From: Microbispora catharanthi
GTDB lineage: Bacteria; Actinomycetota; Actinomycetes; Streptosporangiales; Streptosporangiaceae
DNA length: 64,000 bases
Assembly (NCBI RefSeq): GCF_006334915.2
Contig: NZ_VDMA02000016.1
Coordinates: forward strand, 1-64,000
Reading direction: 5' to 3'
Positions 1-7,685 of this stretch are shown here, piece by piece (position 1 is the first letter of the stretch; every line of letters begins with the position of its first letter). The translations under genes were made by a program, and so were the position numbers. The notes beneath the pieces were generated by a model. The model did no database searches. It was not told where the DNA came from and saw nothing but the letters and a program-made list of their open reading frames with translations.

Positions 1-227
1 ATCCACGCTTTGGCGGTGGGGGTGGCGAAGCCCCAGCCGAACAGCTTGTCCAGGAAGGCCCACAGGAACACCCAGCCGATGGCGATGCGGGCGGCGGCCC
101 AGGCGTACCGGGCCGGGCCGGCGGTGGTCGTCTGTGTGGTCGTCCGGGGCGCGGCGGTCTGGGCCGTGACGGGGGGAGTGGCGTCGTACACGTGGTTGCC
201 GTGGTGGCGCCTTTCGATGGTGGCCAT
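1..227 (-). CDS. DoxX-family membrane protein (C-terminus cut by window edge)
   Basis: The minus strand reads from an ATG at 227 (AGGGG ribosome site just upstream) and runs off the left edge, giving about 75 residues. It starts with a polar Thr/Pro-rich tail (MATIERRHHG...) followed by the first membrane helix, ARIAIGWVFLWAFLDKLFGW, the usual N-terminus of actinobacterial DoxX/thiosulfate-quinone-oxidoreductase-like membrane proteins. These are four-helix membrane proteins tied to redox or sulfur stress. It diverges from the hemerythrin gene, with a DevR-like box between them. The family call rests on one helix and its flanks only. Confidence 0.6.
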   Translation of the reverse strand, partial: MATIERRHHGNHVYDATPPVTAQTAAPRTTTQTTTAGPARYAWAAARIAIGWVFLWAFLDKLFGWGFATPTAKAW

Positions 228-343
228 GACCGGCCCCTTTCAACGTCTTCTCGCTCTTTCGACACTTCAAGCAAACCGCGATCACCGGCCGTGCCGCAGG
301 AGCAGTACGGCACGCTCCGGTCGTCCCGAAGTCCCGTGATCGC

Positions 344-357
344 GGGACCTTCGGCCC
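344..357. promoter_or_regulatory. DevR/DosR-like box between divergent DoxX and hemerythrin genes
   Basis: GGGACCTTCGGCCC matches 11 of 14 positions of the DevR/DosR core GGGACTTTAGTCCC. It sits about 117 bp upstream of the DoxX-like start and 158 bp upstream of the hemerythrin start, and the genes on both sides (hemerythrin, bd oxidase) are of the kind controlled by this hypoxia/NO regulator. No DevR gene is visible in the window, so the assignment is inference. Confidence 0.4.
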
Positions 358-515
358 AGCCGGTCCCCCGGCTGAGGAATGCCCATGGAACGGGTGACAC
401 GGGACCCGTACGGAGAGGTCCAAGGTCCCTGCCCGGCCGGTCCGGCAGCCGGGCACCGTTGGGTGAGTCCGGCGGTGTGACCGCGCTCGGAGCACTCTTG
501 GGGGATCGAAGGCAT

Positions 516-992
516 ATGTGCGAGTACTGCGGCTGCCAGGCCGTGACCGCGATCGACGAACTGACCCGCGAGCACGATCTGGTGGTCAACCTGATCGCGG
601 ACGCGCGCACGGCGCACACCGCCGGCGACGCGGACGCCATGGCCGTGATCGCCAGACGGATCGCCGAGGTGCTCGGCCCGCACACCGAGGTCGAGGAGCA
701 CGGCCTGTTCCCCGCCCTGGCGGACGAGTTCCCCGAGCAGATCGCCGGGCTGGAAGCGGAGCATCGGCGCATCGAGGCCGTCCTCGGTGAGGCCGCGGAC
801 GCCACGCCTGCCGATCCCGGCTGGCCGCTCAGGCTGCTCGACGCTCTGAACCTGCTGCGCGCCCACATCCTCAAAGAGCAGGACGGAGTGTTTCCGGCGG
901 CGTTGGCCGGCCTGAGCACCGAGGACTGGGAAGCCGTCGAGGCGGTCAGGGCCCGGGCCGGCACGCTGCTGCGGGCTGCCGGCGGTCAGTGA
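516..992 (+). CDS. Hemerythrin HHE-domain protein
   Basis: This 158-residue cytoplasmic protein is a hemerythrin-like four-helix bundle expected to bind a di-iron centre, with O2/NO sensing or iron storage roles. The ATG at 516 was chosen because the homologous part starts there; the frame is open further upstream but low in similarity. The N-terminus MCEYCGCQ adds a CxxCxC cluster. Metal-ligand candidates follow in order: REHD near residue 22, PHTEVEEHGLFP near 58, EAEHRRIE near 82, and HILKEQDGVFP near 115. Its neighbours cydAB and the His-rich gene suggest a low-oxygen or metal context. Promoter strength and oligomer state cannot be judged. Confidence 0.85.
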   Translation: MCEYCGCQAVTAIDELTREHDLVVNLIADARTAHTAGDADAMAVIARRIAEVLGPHTEVEEHGLFPALADEFPEQIAGLEAEHRRIEAVLGEAADATPADPGWPLRLLDALNLLRAHILKEQDGVFPAALAGLSTEDWEAVEAVRARAGTLLRAAGGQ

Positions 993-1181
993 ATCGCGGC
1001 TCACCCGATCGTGGCCCTGCCATGAGGGCCGGCACGCGGTGGCCGGGAACGGCGCCGTCCCTCAAACGGCGGTAGAACCTCTCATCGGCTTGCGCAAAAG
1101 CCGGTCGGGGCGCTGCCTCCGGCGTACGCGCGCGGGTACTTACGCACCAGTCCGCGGTTCTCGCGAGAGGGGAATCCCCCC

Positions 1182-1484
1182 ATGACCACAATGTCCAAGC
1201 ACCACCCGCACACGGGACACGATCATCACCATGGCGCCGACTGCGGCCATGTCGCGGTGCCGCACGGCGACCACGTGGACTACGTCCACGACGGCCACAT
1301 GCACCGGGTTCACGAGAACCATGTCGACGAGTGCGAGGTGAGCGGGCACGTCGTACACGACGCGCACGACCACGAGCACGGGCCGGGGTGCGGGCACGTG
1401 GCCGTGCCGCACGGCGACCACGTCGACTACATCCACGACGGGCATCACCACATGCACCACGACGGTCACTGGGATGACCACTAG
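1182..1484 (+). CDS. Histidine-rich metal-binding protein with internal duplication
   Basis: A 100-residue protein in which 31 residues are histidine, plus Cys21, Cys51 and Cys70. Two near-identical repeats, CGHVAVPHGDHVDY-(V/I)-HDGH, span roughly residues 21-39 and 70-88 and end in HxH clusters. There is no signal peptide or membrane helix, so a cytoplasmic Ni/Zn/Co/Cu chelator or metallochaperone is the likely role. It starts 40 bp ahead of cydA in the same direction and may be cotranscribed. A second in-frame ATG at 1191 is possible. Function is inferred from composition only. Confidence 0.75.
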   Translation: MTTMSKHHPHTGHDHHHGADCGHVAVPHGDHVDYVHDGHMHRVHENHVDECEVSGHVVHDAHDHEHGPGCGHVAVPHGDHVDYIHDGHHHMHHDGHWDDH

Positions 1485-1523
1485 GACACTCCCCTGCCGG
1501 GGCTCCCCGGCAGGGAGGCGACG

Positions 1524-2891
1524 ATGCGACCGGCGCTCGCGGCGCCGCTGATCGTCGCGGCCGGCCCGGCCGGCGGGGCCGACCTGGCCGCGGCGCGGAC
1601 CCAGATGGCCCTGTCCCTCGGATGGCACATCATCGTCGCGTGCCTGGGGGTGGGCATGCCCGCCCTGCTGCTGTTCACCGAGTGGCGGGGGCTGCGGAGA
1701 GGCGATGACGACTACCTGCGCCTCGCCCGTCGCTGGGCGAAGGCGGTGGCCGTCCTGTTCGCCGTCGGGGCCGTGTCGGGCACGATCCTCAGCTTCGAGA
1801 TGGGCCTGCTGTGGCCGGGCCTGATGGGCGTGTACGGCCAGGTGATCGGGCTTCCGTTCGCGCTGGAGGGCATCGCGTTCTTCCTTGAGGCGATCTTCAT
1901 CGGGATCTATCTCTACGCGTGGGACCGGCTCTCGCCCAGGGCCCACCTGCTGAGCGGGGTACCGGTGATGGTCGCCGGTGTGGCCTCGGCGTTCTTCATC
2001 GTCTCGGCCAACGCGTGGATGAACCAGCCGCGCGGCTTCCTCCTTCAGGGCGGCCGCGTCACGCACGTGTCGCCCTGGGCGGCCATGTTCAATCCCGCCA
2101 CCCCGCCACAGACGATCCACATGATCGTCGCGGCGTTCATGGTGTCGGGCTTCGCCACCGCGTCCGTCTACGCCGTGGCCCTGCTGCGCGGGCGGCGGGA
2201 CCGTTACCACCGCCTCGGCTTCCTCGTGCCCTTCACCGTCGCGGGGGCGCTGGCGCCCGTGCAGATCCTGGTGGGCGACTACGCCGCGCGATTCCTCGCC
2301 GGCTACCAGCCCACCAAGCTCGCCGCCATGGAAGGCGTGACCAGGACCGGCCCGCACGCGCCGTTGAGCGTCGGCGGGATCTTCGTGGACGGCCGTCTGC
2401 GCTACGCGCTGGAGATCCCCAACGGACTGTCGCTGCTGGTCGGCTACAGCCCGGACACCGTCGTGCAGGGGCTGGACCGCACGCCGCCCGCCGACCGGCC
2501 GCCCGTCACGCCGGTCCACCTGTGTTTCGACACGATGGTCGGCATCGGCGTCCTGCTCGTGCTGCTGGCGGCCTGGCTCGCCTTCGGCTGGTGGCGGCGG
2601 CGCGAGATCCCGCGCTCCCGCCTGTTCCTGTGGCCGGCGGCCGCCTCCGGCGTGCTCGCGGTCGTCGCCGTCGAGGCGGGCTGGGTGGTGACCGAGCTCG
2701 GCCGTCAGCCGTGGGTCGTGTACGTCAGGCTGCGCACCGCCGACGCGGTCAACCCCGCGCCCAATCTGTGGGCGGGACTGCTGCTGCTGGTCGCCGTATA
2801 CACGGTCCTCACGGTGTCGACCGTGTACGTGCTGCGGCTCATGGTCCGCGCCCGGCCGGTGGCCGCGCCGCAGGAACGGGAGACGGCCTGA
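1524..2891 (+). CDS. cydA: Cytochrome bd-type quinol oxidase subunit I
   Basis: Integral membrane subunit (455 aa) carrying the hemes of the high-affinity bd terminal oxidase, which oxidises menaquinol and reduces O2. Visible family marks are an early heme-ligand histidine in SLGWHIIVA (H35), the second in QTIHMIVAAF near residue 200, the quinol/heme segment ELGRQPWVVY near residue 394, and about nine hydrophobic helices. The Q-loop is short, as in Gram-positive CydA (E. coli is about 520 aa). The ATG at 1524 follows a GGGAGG site. The stop overlaps the cydB start (TGATG), so the two are translationally coupled. No cydDC is present here. Confidence 0.95.
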   Translation: MRPALAAPLIVAAGPAGGADLAAARTQMALSLGWHIIVACLGVGMPALLLFTEWRGLRRGDDDYLRLARRWAKAVAVLFAVGAVSGTILSFEMGLLWPGLMGVYGQVIGLPFALEGIAFFLEAIFIGIYLYAWDRLSPRAHLLSGVPVMVAGVASAFFIVSANAWMNQPRGFLLQGGRVTHVSPWAAMFNPATPPQTIHMIVAAFMVSGFATASVYAVALLRGRRDRYHRLGFLVPFTVAGALAPVQILVGDYAARFLAGYQPTKLAAMEGVTRTGPHAPLSVGGIFVDGRLRYALEIPNGLSLLVGYSPDTVVQGLDRTPPADRPPVTPVHLCFDTMVGIGVLLVLLAAWLAFGWWRRREIPRSRLFLWPAAASGVLAVVAVEAGWVVTELGRQPWVVYVRLRTADAVNPAPNLWAGLLLLVAVYTVLTVSTVYVLRLMVRARPVAAPQERETA

Positions 2892-3904
2892 TGGAGGCGG
2901 CGCAGGTCCTGCTCGGGGTCATGTGGGTCGGACTGACCCTGTACGCGCTGCTCGGCGGTGCCGACTTCGGCGGCGGCCTGTGGGACCTGCTGGCCGGGGG
3001 CAGCCGGGCGGGCATGCCCCAGCGGCGGCTCATCGAGCACTCGCTCGGCCCTGTCTGGGAGGCCAACCACGTCTGGCTGATCTTCGTGCTCGTGGTGCTG
3101 TGGACCGGTTTCCCGCCGGTCTTCGCGGCGGTGATGTCCACGCTCTACATCCCGCTCACGCTGGCCGCGTTCGGGATCATCGGCAGGGGGGCCGCGTTCG
3201 CGTTCCGCAAGAGCAGCACCGAGCTGTGGCAGCAGCGCCTGTTCGGTGCGGCCTTCGCGCTGTCGTCGGTGCTCACGCCGTTCTTCCTCGGCACGGTGGC
3301 CGGGGCCGTCGCGTCCGGCCGGGTGCCGCCCGGCCTGGCCAGGGGACGCCTGGTGGGCGCGTGGGTCAACCCGACCTCGATGCTGGGCGGCGTCCTGGCG
3401 GTGGCCGTCTGCGCCTACCTGGCCGCGGTCTTCCTGTGCGACGACGCGGTGCGGTCCCGCCTGCCCGGAATGGCCGAGGTCTTCCGGCGCAGGGCGCTGG
3501 CCGTGGCCGCCGTCACCGGTGTGGTCGCCCTCGGCGGCATCGGGGTGCTGCACGCCGACGCCCCCCGGCTCTTCACCGGCCTCACCCACCGCGCGCTGCC
3601 GCTCGTCCTGGCGAGCGCCGTGCTCGGCGTCGCCTCCATCGCGCTGCTGTGGCTGCGGCGCTACCTGCTCGTACGCGGCACCGCGGCCCTGGCCGTGGCC
3701 GCCGTGTTGTGGGGGTGGCCGGTGGCGCAGTATCCGCTCATGCTGCCGCCGGCGGTCTCCTTCCGGCAGGTGGCGGCGGAGCCGGCGGTGATCACGGCGG
3801 TTCTCGTGGTCGCCGGGGCGGGCGCGCTGCTGGTGCTGCCGTCGATCGCGTGGCTGCTCGCCGTCCAGCACCGCCTGCCGTTCGAGCGGGGCAGCCCCGG
3901 CTGA
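2891..3904 (+). CDS. cydB: Cytochrome bd-type quinol oxidase subunit II
   Basis: This 337-residue polytopic protein is the partner subunit of CydA. The start ATG overlaps the cydA stop by one base. Family marks are LYALLGGADFGGGLWDLL at the N-terminus and GPVWEANHVWLIFVLVVLWTGFP around residues 57-79, typical of CydB. A longer open frame upstream is only the shadow of cydA. Together with the upstream hemerythrin and the DevR-like box, it suggests a microaerobic respiration module; the following gene, an MFS exporter, is 69 bp away and functionally unrelated. Confidence 0.95.
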   Translation: MEAAQVLLGVMWVGLTLYALLGGADFGGGLWDLLAGGSRAGMPQRRLIEHSLGPVWEANHVWLIFVLVVLWTGFPPVFAAVMSTLYIPLTLAAFGIIGRGAAFAFRKSSTELWQQRLFGAAFALSSVLTPFFLGTVAGAVASGRVPPGLARGRLVGAWVNPTSMLGGVLAVAVCAYLAAVFLCDDAVRSRLPGMAEVFRRRALAVAAVTGVVALGGIGVLHADAPRLFTGLTHRALPLVLASAVLGVASIALLWLRRYLLVRGTAALAVAAVLWGWPVAQYPLMLPPAVSFRQVAAEPAVITAVLVVAGAGALLVLPSIAWLLAVQHRLPFERGSPG

Positions 3905-3973
3905 GCCGCGCCGACGGCGGGCGCCGCGGGCCGTTCCGACCTGCGGGGATAGGCTGGGTGCAGGGGTCGGAGG

Positions 3974-5392
3974 ATGCGTGATCTGCTGAGGGAGTCGCGC
4001 CGCCCCCACCGCGTGCGCGAGCACCCGTACGCCCCCTGGTTCGCCGTGGGCGCGGTGTGCATCGGCGCGTTCATGGGACAGCTGGACGCGAGCATCGTCA
4101 CCCTGGCCTTCCCCGCCCTGGAAGGAGAGTTCGGCGCCTCGCTGGCGGCCGTGCAATGGGTGTCCCTGGGCTACCTGCTGGTGCTGGTCGCGTTGCTGGC
4201 CGGGGCCGGCAGGCTCGCCGACGTGGCGGGCCGCAAACTGGTCTACCTCTACGGCTTCGTCGTGTTCACCGTCGCCTCGGCCGCCTGCGGGCTGGCGCCG
4301 TCCCTGGCGGTGCTGGTGGCCTGCCGGCTGGTGCAGGCGGCGGGCGCGGCGATGCTCCAGGCCAACAGCGTGGCCCTGGTCGTGTCGAGCGTCCCCCGGG
4401 CGCGGATGCGGGCCGGCCTCGGCATGCAGGCGGCGGCCCAGGCGCTCGGCCTGGCCCTCGGGCCGGCCCTCGGCGGAGTGCTGGTCGCCACGGCGGGATG
4501 GCGGTGGGTGTTCTGGATCAACGTGCCGGTCGGCTGCGCCGCGTTGATCGCCGGGCGTTACCTGCTGCCGCGCACGCGGCAACGGGGGAGGGGCGGCCGC
4601 TTCGACTGGCAGGGACTGGTCCTGCTCGGGGCCTCCACCAGCGCCCTGCTGCTCGCCGCCTCCGTGATCTCGGGCCTGGAGCTGCCGTCCTGGTCCGTCC
4701 CCGTCCTGCTCGCCGTCGCCGCCGGGGCCGCGATCGGCTTCTGGCGGTGGGAGGCGCGGGTGCCGTCCGCGCTCATCGACACCGCCCTGCTCCGCAACCG
4801 GGTCGTCACGGCGGGGCTCTCCGGAGCGCTGGGCGGCTACCTGGTGCTGTTCGGCCCGCTGGTGTCGATCCCGCAGGTCCTCGTGGCCGGCGGGACCGGC
4901 GAACTGGTCGCCGGCCTGGTCCTGACGGCGCTGCCCGGGGGCTTCGCGGTGAGCGCCCTCATGGGCGACCACCTGCTGCCCCGGGCCTGGGGCGACCGGC
5001 GCAGGTGCGTCGTCGGCGCCGTGGCGGCGGCCGCCGGCTGCGCGCTGCTGGCCGCGGATCCCGCCGCCGAGGGCTGGGCCGGGGCCTGCCTGGCGCTGAC
5101 GGGTGCCGGGCTCGGCCTGTTCGTGCCCGCCAACAACACCGTCGTCATGGCCGCCGTCCCCGAACGGGTGTCCGCCACAGCCGGCGGCATGGTGAACATG
5201 GCGCGCGGCATCGGCACGGCGCTCGGCATCGCGGCGGTGACCCTGGCCCTGCACCTCGCGGGGGGCGCGCATGAGGAGGCGGGCGCCCGCGCCGCGCCGG
5301 CCGTCCTGGCGGCCGTGGCGTTGCTGGCCGCCCTCACCGCTTCGGGCCGGGTGGTGCGGCCGGGGGCCGGCCCCTACCCTGGTCGCTCATGA
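3974..5392 (+). CDS. MFS drug-efflux transporter (DHA2/EmrB-QacA type)
   Basis: A 472-residue major-facilitator protein with about 14 membrane helices, expected to export drugs or small molecules by proton antiport. Marks: GQLDASIVTLAFPAL in helix 1 (motif D1), GRLADVAGRK (motif A) near residue 77, and LGPALGGVL in helix 5 (motif C, antiporter signature). The ATG at 3974 has a GGAGG site. No regulator is attached. Substrate unknown. Confidence 0.85.
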   Translation: MRDLLRESRRPHRVREHPYAPWFAVGAVCIGAFMGQLDASIVTLAFPALEGEFGASLAAVQWVSLGYLLVLVALLAGAGRLADVAGRKLVYLYGFVVFTVASAACGLAPSLAVLVACRLVQAAGAAMLQANSVALVVSSVPRARMRAGLGMQAAAQALGLALGPALGGVLVATAGWRWVFWINVPVGCAALIAGRYLLPRTRQRGRGGRFDWQGLVLLGASTSALLLAASVISGLELPSWSVPVLLAVAAGAAIGFWRWEARVPSALIDTALLRNRVVTAGLSGALGGYLVLFGPLVSIPQVLVAGGTGELVAGLVLTALPGGFAVSALMGDHLLPRAWGDRRRCVVGAVAAAAGCALLAADPAAEGWAGACLALTGAGLGLFVPANNTVVMAAVPERVSATAGGMVNMARGIGTALGIAAVTLALHLAGGAHEEAGARAAPAVLAAVALLAALTASGRVVRPGAGPYPGRS

Positions 5393-5416
5393 CGACCGTG
5401 CGAAGGAGCGAGCCGC

Positions 5417-5806
5417 GTGAGCGATGAGGACGTGGCGGCCCGGCTCCGGGAGATCTGCCTGAACCTGCCGGAGGCCGTGGAGAAGCCGTTCGGGGGCCAC
5501 ACCGCGCCCTCATACCGGGTCGGCGACAGGTTGTTCGCGATGACCAGTGAGGACGGGCGGTCGCTGACGTTCAAGGCCGGACCGGGGGTGCAGGACGCCC
5601 TCGTGGCCTCGGACCCGGAGCGCTTCTTCGTCCCGCCGTACGTCGGCCGCAACGGCTGGGTGGGCGCGCACCTGGACGCCGAGCAGGACTGGGACGAGAT
5701 CGCCGGGCTGATCGAGGACAGCTACCGGCTGATCGCGCCGAAACGACTGGTCCGGCTCCTCGACGAACGGCCGACCGCTTGGCCGGTGCCTCACAGCGGC
5801 GGGTAG
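5417..5806 (+). CDS. MmcQ/YjbR family protein
   Basis: This 129-residue protein starts with GTG after GAAGGAG. It carries the YjbR/MmcQ (CyaY-like DNA-binding fold) pattern: LPEAVEKPFGGHTAPSYRVGDRLFAM, TFKAGP, PERFFVPPYVGRNGWVG and a C-terminal DSYRLIAPKRL helix. The precise cellular role of the family is unclear. Its last 16 bases overlap the convergent end of the GH6 gene, and it follows the MFS gene by 24 bp, so it may share that transcript. Confidence 0.85.
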   Translation: MSDEDVAARLREICLNLPEAVEKPFGGHTAPSYRVGDRLFAMTSEDGRSLTFKAGPGVQDALVASDPERFFVPPYVGRNGWVGAHLDAEQDWDEIAGLIEDSYRLIAPKRLVRLLDERPTAWPVPHSGG

Positions 5807-7131
5807 GCGTTGGCGAGGAGCTGCCGGAACTGCGCCCCGAACCACTGCCCGGCCGGCGGGGCGTACGGCAGTGCTCCGCTGGGCACGGTCGCCTGGGAGT
5901 ATGTGGGATCGCACATCGGGTCGGGCCTGATGCCGTCGGGACTCGTGACGTTCACGCTCGAGCCGTCGGAGACGCCCGGCGGCTTGATCCACGCATACGC
6001 GTCGATGCCGGCGGCGGGGATGGCCGTGGGCCGCGCGCCGAGCCCGGCGCCGGCCTGGTTGCACCAGTCGCCGACGCTGTGACGGCGGTCCGTCCGGGAC
6101 TCGTCGACGAACCTGTTCACGTCGCCGGAGGTGCTCCCGCGAACCGGGCGATACGGGCCGCCCCAGCCGCCGCGCGAGGTGTCGATCACCATGCCGATGC
6201 CGGACCCGAAGCCGGCCGCGATGAGGCGCTGCCGGAACGCCTGGGCGAACGACAGCTCGTCCACGTAGTCGTTTCCGGCCACCCACCGCGAGCTCTTCAC
6301 CGGCAGGCCCATCTGGGTGTTGTAGTACGGCTCGACCAGGGCGCCGTAGCCCGCGACGTTCACCGTGAAGCCGTGCACGGGCGTCGATGCTCCCCCGCTC
6401 GCGCCCGCGATGCTCGCGAGCAGGTCGGCGGCCCGGCCGAAGTTGTCCGGATGGCCGGCGACGCCGTGATCGGAGGCGTCGAGGTAGACGTACACGTTGG
6501 GGATGGCGTGCAGCCGGGTCATCGCGTACCGCACCGCCGCGGGGTAGGCGCCGCTCGCCTGTACGGCGGCGCAGCGGGAGGTGGCGGCGGGCAGGAGCAA
6601 CCCGGGCAGGAAGTCGGGTTCGACGATCGCCACGATGCGCAACCGCTGGTAGGCCGGGTCGGCCAGGATCTCGGCGATCGGATCGACGTACTCGGTCCGG
6701 TAGCGGTTCAGGCCGTCGGACGTCACGCTGAAGTCTCCGTTGGAGACCAGGTGGGTGCAGTTCCGGTCGGGCAGGTCGTCCAGCACGATCTGGATCGTGA
6801 GCGGGGCCGGGCCGAAGGCGTCCTGCAGGACGGCCTCGTTCAGATGCGCGCGAAGCCCGGGGGAGGAGGCGGTGCCCTCGATGAGGGAGAGGCGGTCGAG
6901 CCAGACGCCGGTCGGCTGGTCGGCCACCGCCCCACCGCCGGGCTCCGCCGCGGCCGACGCCGACCACCAGGGATCGACGTAGCGTTCGGCGGCCACGTAG
7001 GGGTTGTCGACGCGGGTGTCCGCGGCGGCGGGGGTGCCCGTGAGGACCGCCGTGACCGGCAGGAGGATCATCGCCGCGACCATCGCCATGAGACGCGCTC
7101 CCAGCCGCACCGCCATGCCGTGCCTCCCCAC
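5791..7131 (-). CDS. Secreted glycoside hydrolase family 6 cellulase/cellobiohydrolase
   Basis: A 446-residue exported enzyme that hydrolyses beta-1,4-glucan with inversion. Residues 1-37 form a Sec signal peptide (basic start, hydrophobic core, AAA cleavage). GH6 marks: DLPDRNC near residue 120 (catalytic-acid region), VYVYLDASDHGVAG, FTVNVAGY, GMVIDTSRGGWGGP, GDWCNQAGAGLGARPT, DAYAWIKPPGVSDG and MCDPTY. The long C-terminal loops and paired cysteines favour an exo-acting form. No carbohydrate-binding module or linker is present. ATGs at 7116, 7089 and 7080 are alternative starts. It stands alone, with no sugar transporter or perfect CebR box nearby. Confidence 0.9.
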   Translation of the reverse strand: MGRHGMAVRLGARLMAMVAAMILLPVTAVLTGTPAAADTRVDNPYVAAERYVDPWWSASAAAEPGGGAVADQPTGVWLDRLSLIEGTASSPGLRAHLNEAVLQDAFGPAPLTIQIVLDDLPDRNCTHLVSNGDFSVTSDGLNRYRTEYVDPIAEILADPAYQRLRIVAIVEPDFLPGLLLPAATSRCAAVQASGAYPAAVRYAMTRLHAIPNVYVYLDASDHGVAGHPDNFGRAADLLASIAGASGGASTPVHGFTVNVAGYGALVEPYYNTQMGLPVKSSRWVAGNDYVDELSFAQAFRQRLIAAGFGSGIGMVIDTSRGGWGGPYRPVRGSTSGDVNRFVDESRTDRRHSVGDWCNQAGAGLGARPTAIPAAGIDAYAWIKPPGVSDGSSVNVTSPDGIRPDPMCDPTYSQATVPSGALPYAPPAGQWFGAQFRQLLANAYPPL

Positions 7132-7286
7132 CGCGCGAGATCTTCGTCACCACGCACGATTCACCGGCCGGTCGGGCGCGTACAGCGCCCGACCGCACCG
7201 CCCGCCGTACGCCAGGGCGCGCCGGGGAAGATCACCCGCTCTCATCTCGGCGAACGCCGCACCGCCCATGCCGCCGCGCGCCGCGT

Positions 7287-7321
7287 CGCCTGAAAGCTTC
7301 AGCGCCCGGAAGCTTCAGGCG
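7287..7321. terminator. Imperfect hairpin in the 7132-7525 intergenic stretch
   Basis: CGCCTGA-(A)-AGCTTC and GAAGCTTCAGGCG can pair as a 13-bp stem with one bulge and an 8-nt loop. It lies between the start of the GH6 gene and the leader-peptide gene. It could be an operator or a terminator. Apart from this and the Crp-like site, I see nothing else in 7132-7525. Confidence 0.35.
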
Positions 7322-7465
7322 CGACGCTCGGGCTGACAACGCCAACCCCGGCAGCCCCAGTCCGTACGGCTGCGCGAGGACCCTTTGAGCTACGCGGTGC
7401 CTGGCCGGTCGCGCCTGGCCGGTCGGATTTCGGGTGCGGTTGAGGCTTCTCCCGCGCAGCGGAAC

Positions 7466-7479
7466 GTGATACGGATCAC
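7466..7479. promoter_or_regulatory. Crp/Fnr-type palindrome
   Basis: GTGATACGGATCAC is a perfect GTGAT-N4-ATCAC palindrome of the Crp type. It lies 60 bp upstream of the leader-peptide ATG at 7526 and may regulate the leader/symporter transcript. Regulator unknown. Confidence 0.4.
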
Positions 7480-7525
7480 AGAGGAAGCCGGAATTTATGG
7501 CCGGTTGAGGAGGCTTTGTCGCATT

Positions 7526-7609
7526 ATGAGGTTCTTCCCGGTGATCGTGTGGCTCGTGGAGCGACTGCACGTCGACCTGTGCCGCCTGAACAGTCGCCTC
7601 TGTCCCTGA
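7526..7609 (+). CDS. 27-codon HVDL-type leader peptide
   Basis: A short reading frame with a GAGGAGG site 13 nt upstream encodes MRFFPVIVWLVERLHVDLCR followed by LNSRLCP and a stop. The tail HVDL-x-R-x(2)-S-x(2)-C resembles the short cysteine-ended leader peptides that precede sulfur-assimilation and transport genes in actinomycetes. It ends 76 bp before the symporter gene, with a hairpin in between. The likely role is sensing translation of its Cys codons (attenuation). This family resemblance is recalled, not searched. Confidence 0.55.
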   Translation: MRFFPVIVWLVERLHVDLCRLNSRLCP

Positions 7610-7639
7610 GCGCAGTCACCACTCCTTCCCCCTCACCTC

Positions 7640-7664
7640 GCATGCCGCCTCGGCGTCAGCATGC
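7640..7664 (+). promoter_or_regulatory. Leader hairpin between leader peptide and symporter
   Basis: GCATGC-CGCCTCGGCG-TCA-GCATGC folds into a 6-bp stem extended by CGC/GCG inner pairs with a three-base bulge. It lies 22 nt before the GTG start of the symporter, close to its ribosome-binding region. It is a candidate part of an attenuator or translation switch driven by the leader peptide. Confidence 0.4.
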
Positions 7665-7685
7665 CCTTCTGCCGGAGTCTCGTTC

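Noticed and set aside
282-1004. Long minus-strand open frame opposite the hemerythrin gene
   Set aside because: Shadow of the coding strand: composition is Gln/Arg/His-rich, with no domain and no ribosome site.
2705-5272. 855-codon minus-strand open frame across cydB and the MFS gene
   Set aside because: Antisense shadow produced by high-GC codon bias; repetitive His/Gln/Arg composition and no homology.
7088-7103. TGGGAGCGC half-site of a CebR-type cellulase operator inside the GH6 gene
   Set aside because: Only one half matches the TGGGAGCGCTCCCA palindrome and it lies inside the signal-peptide codons.
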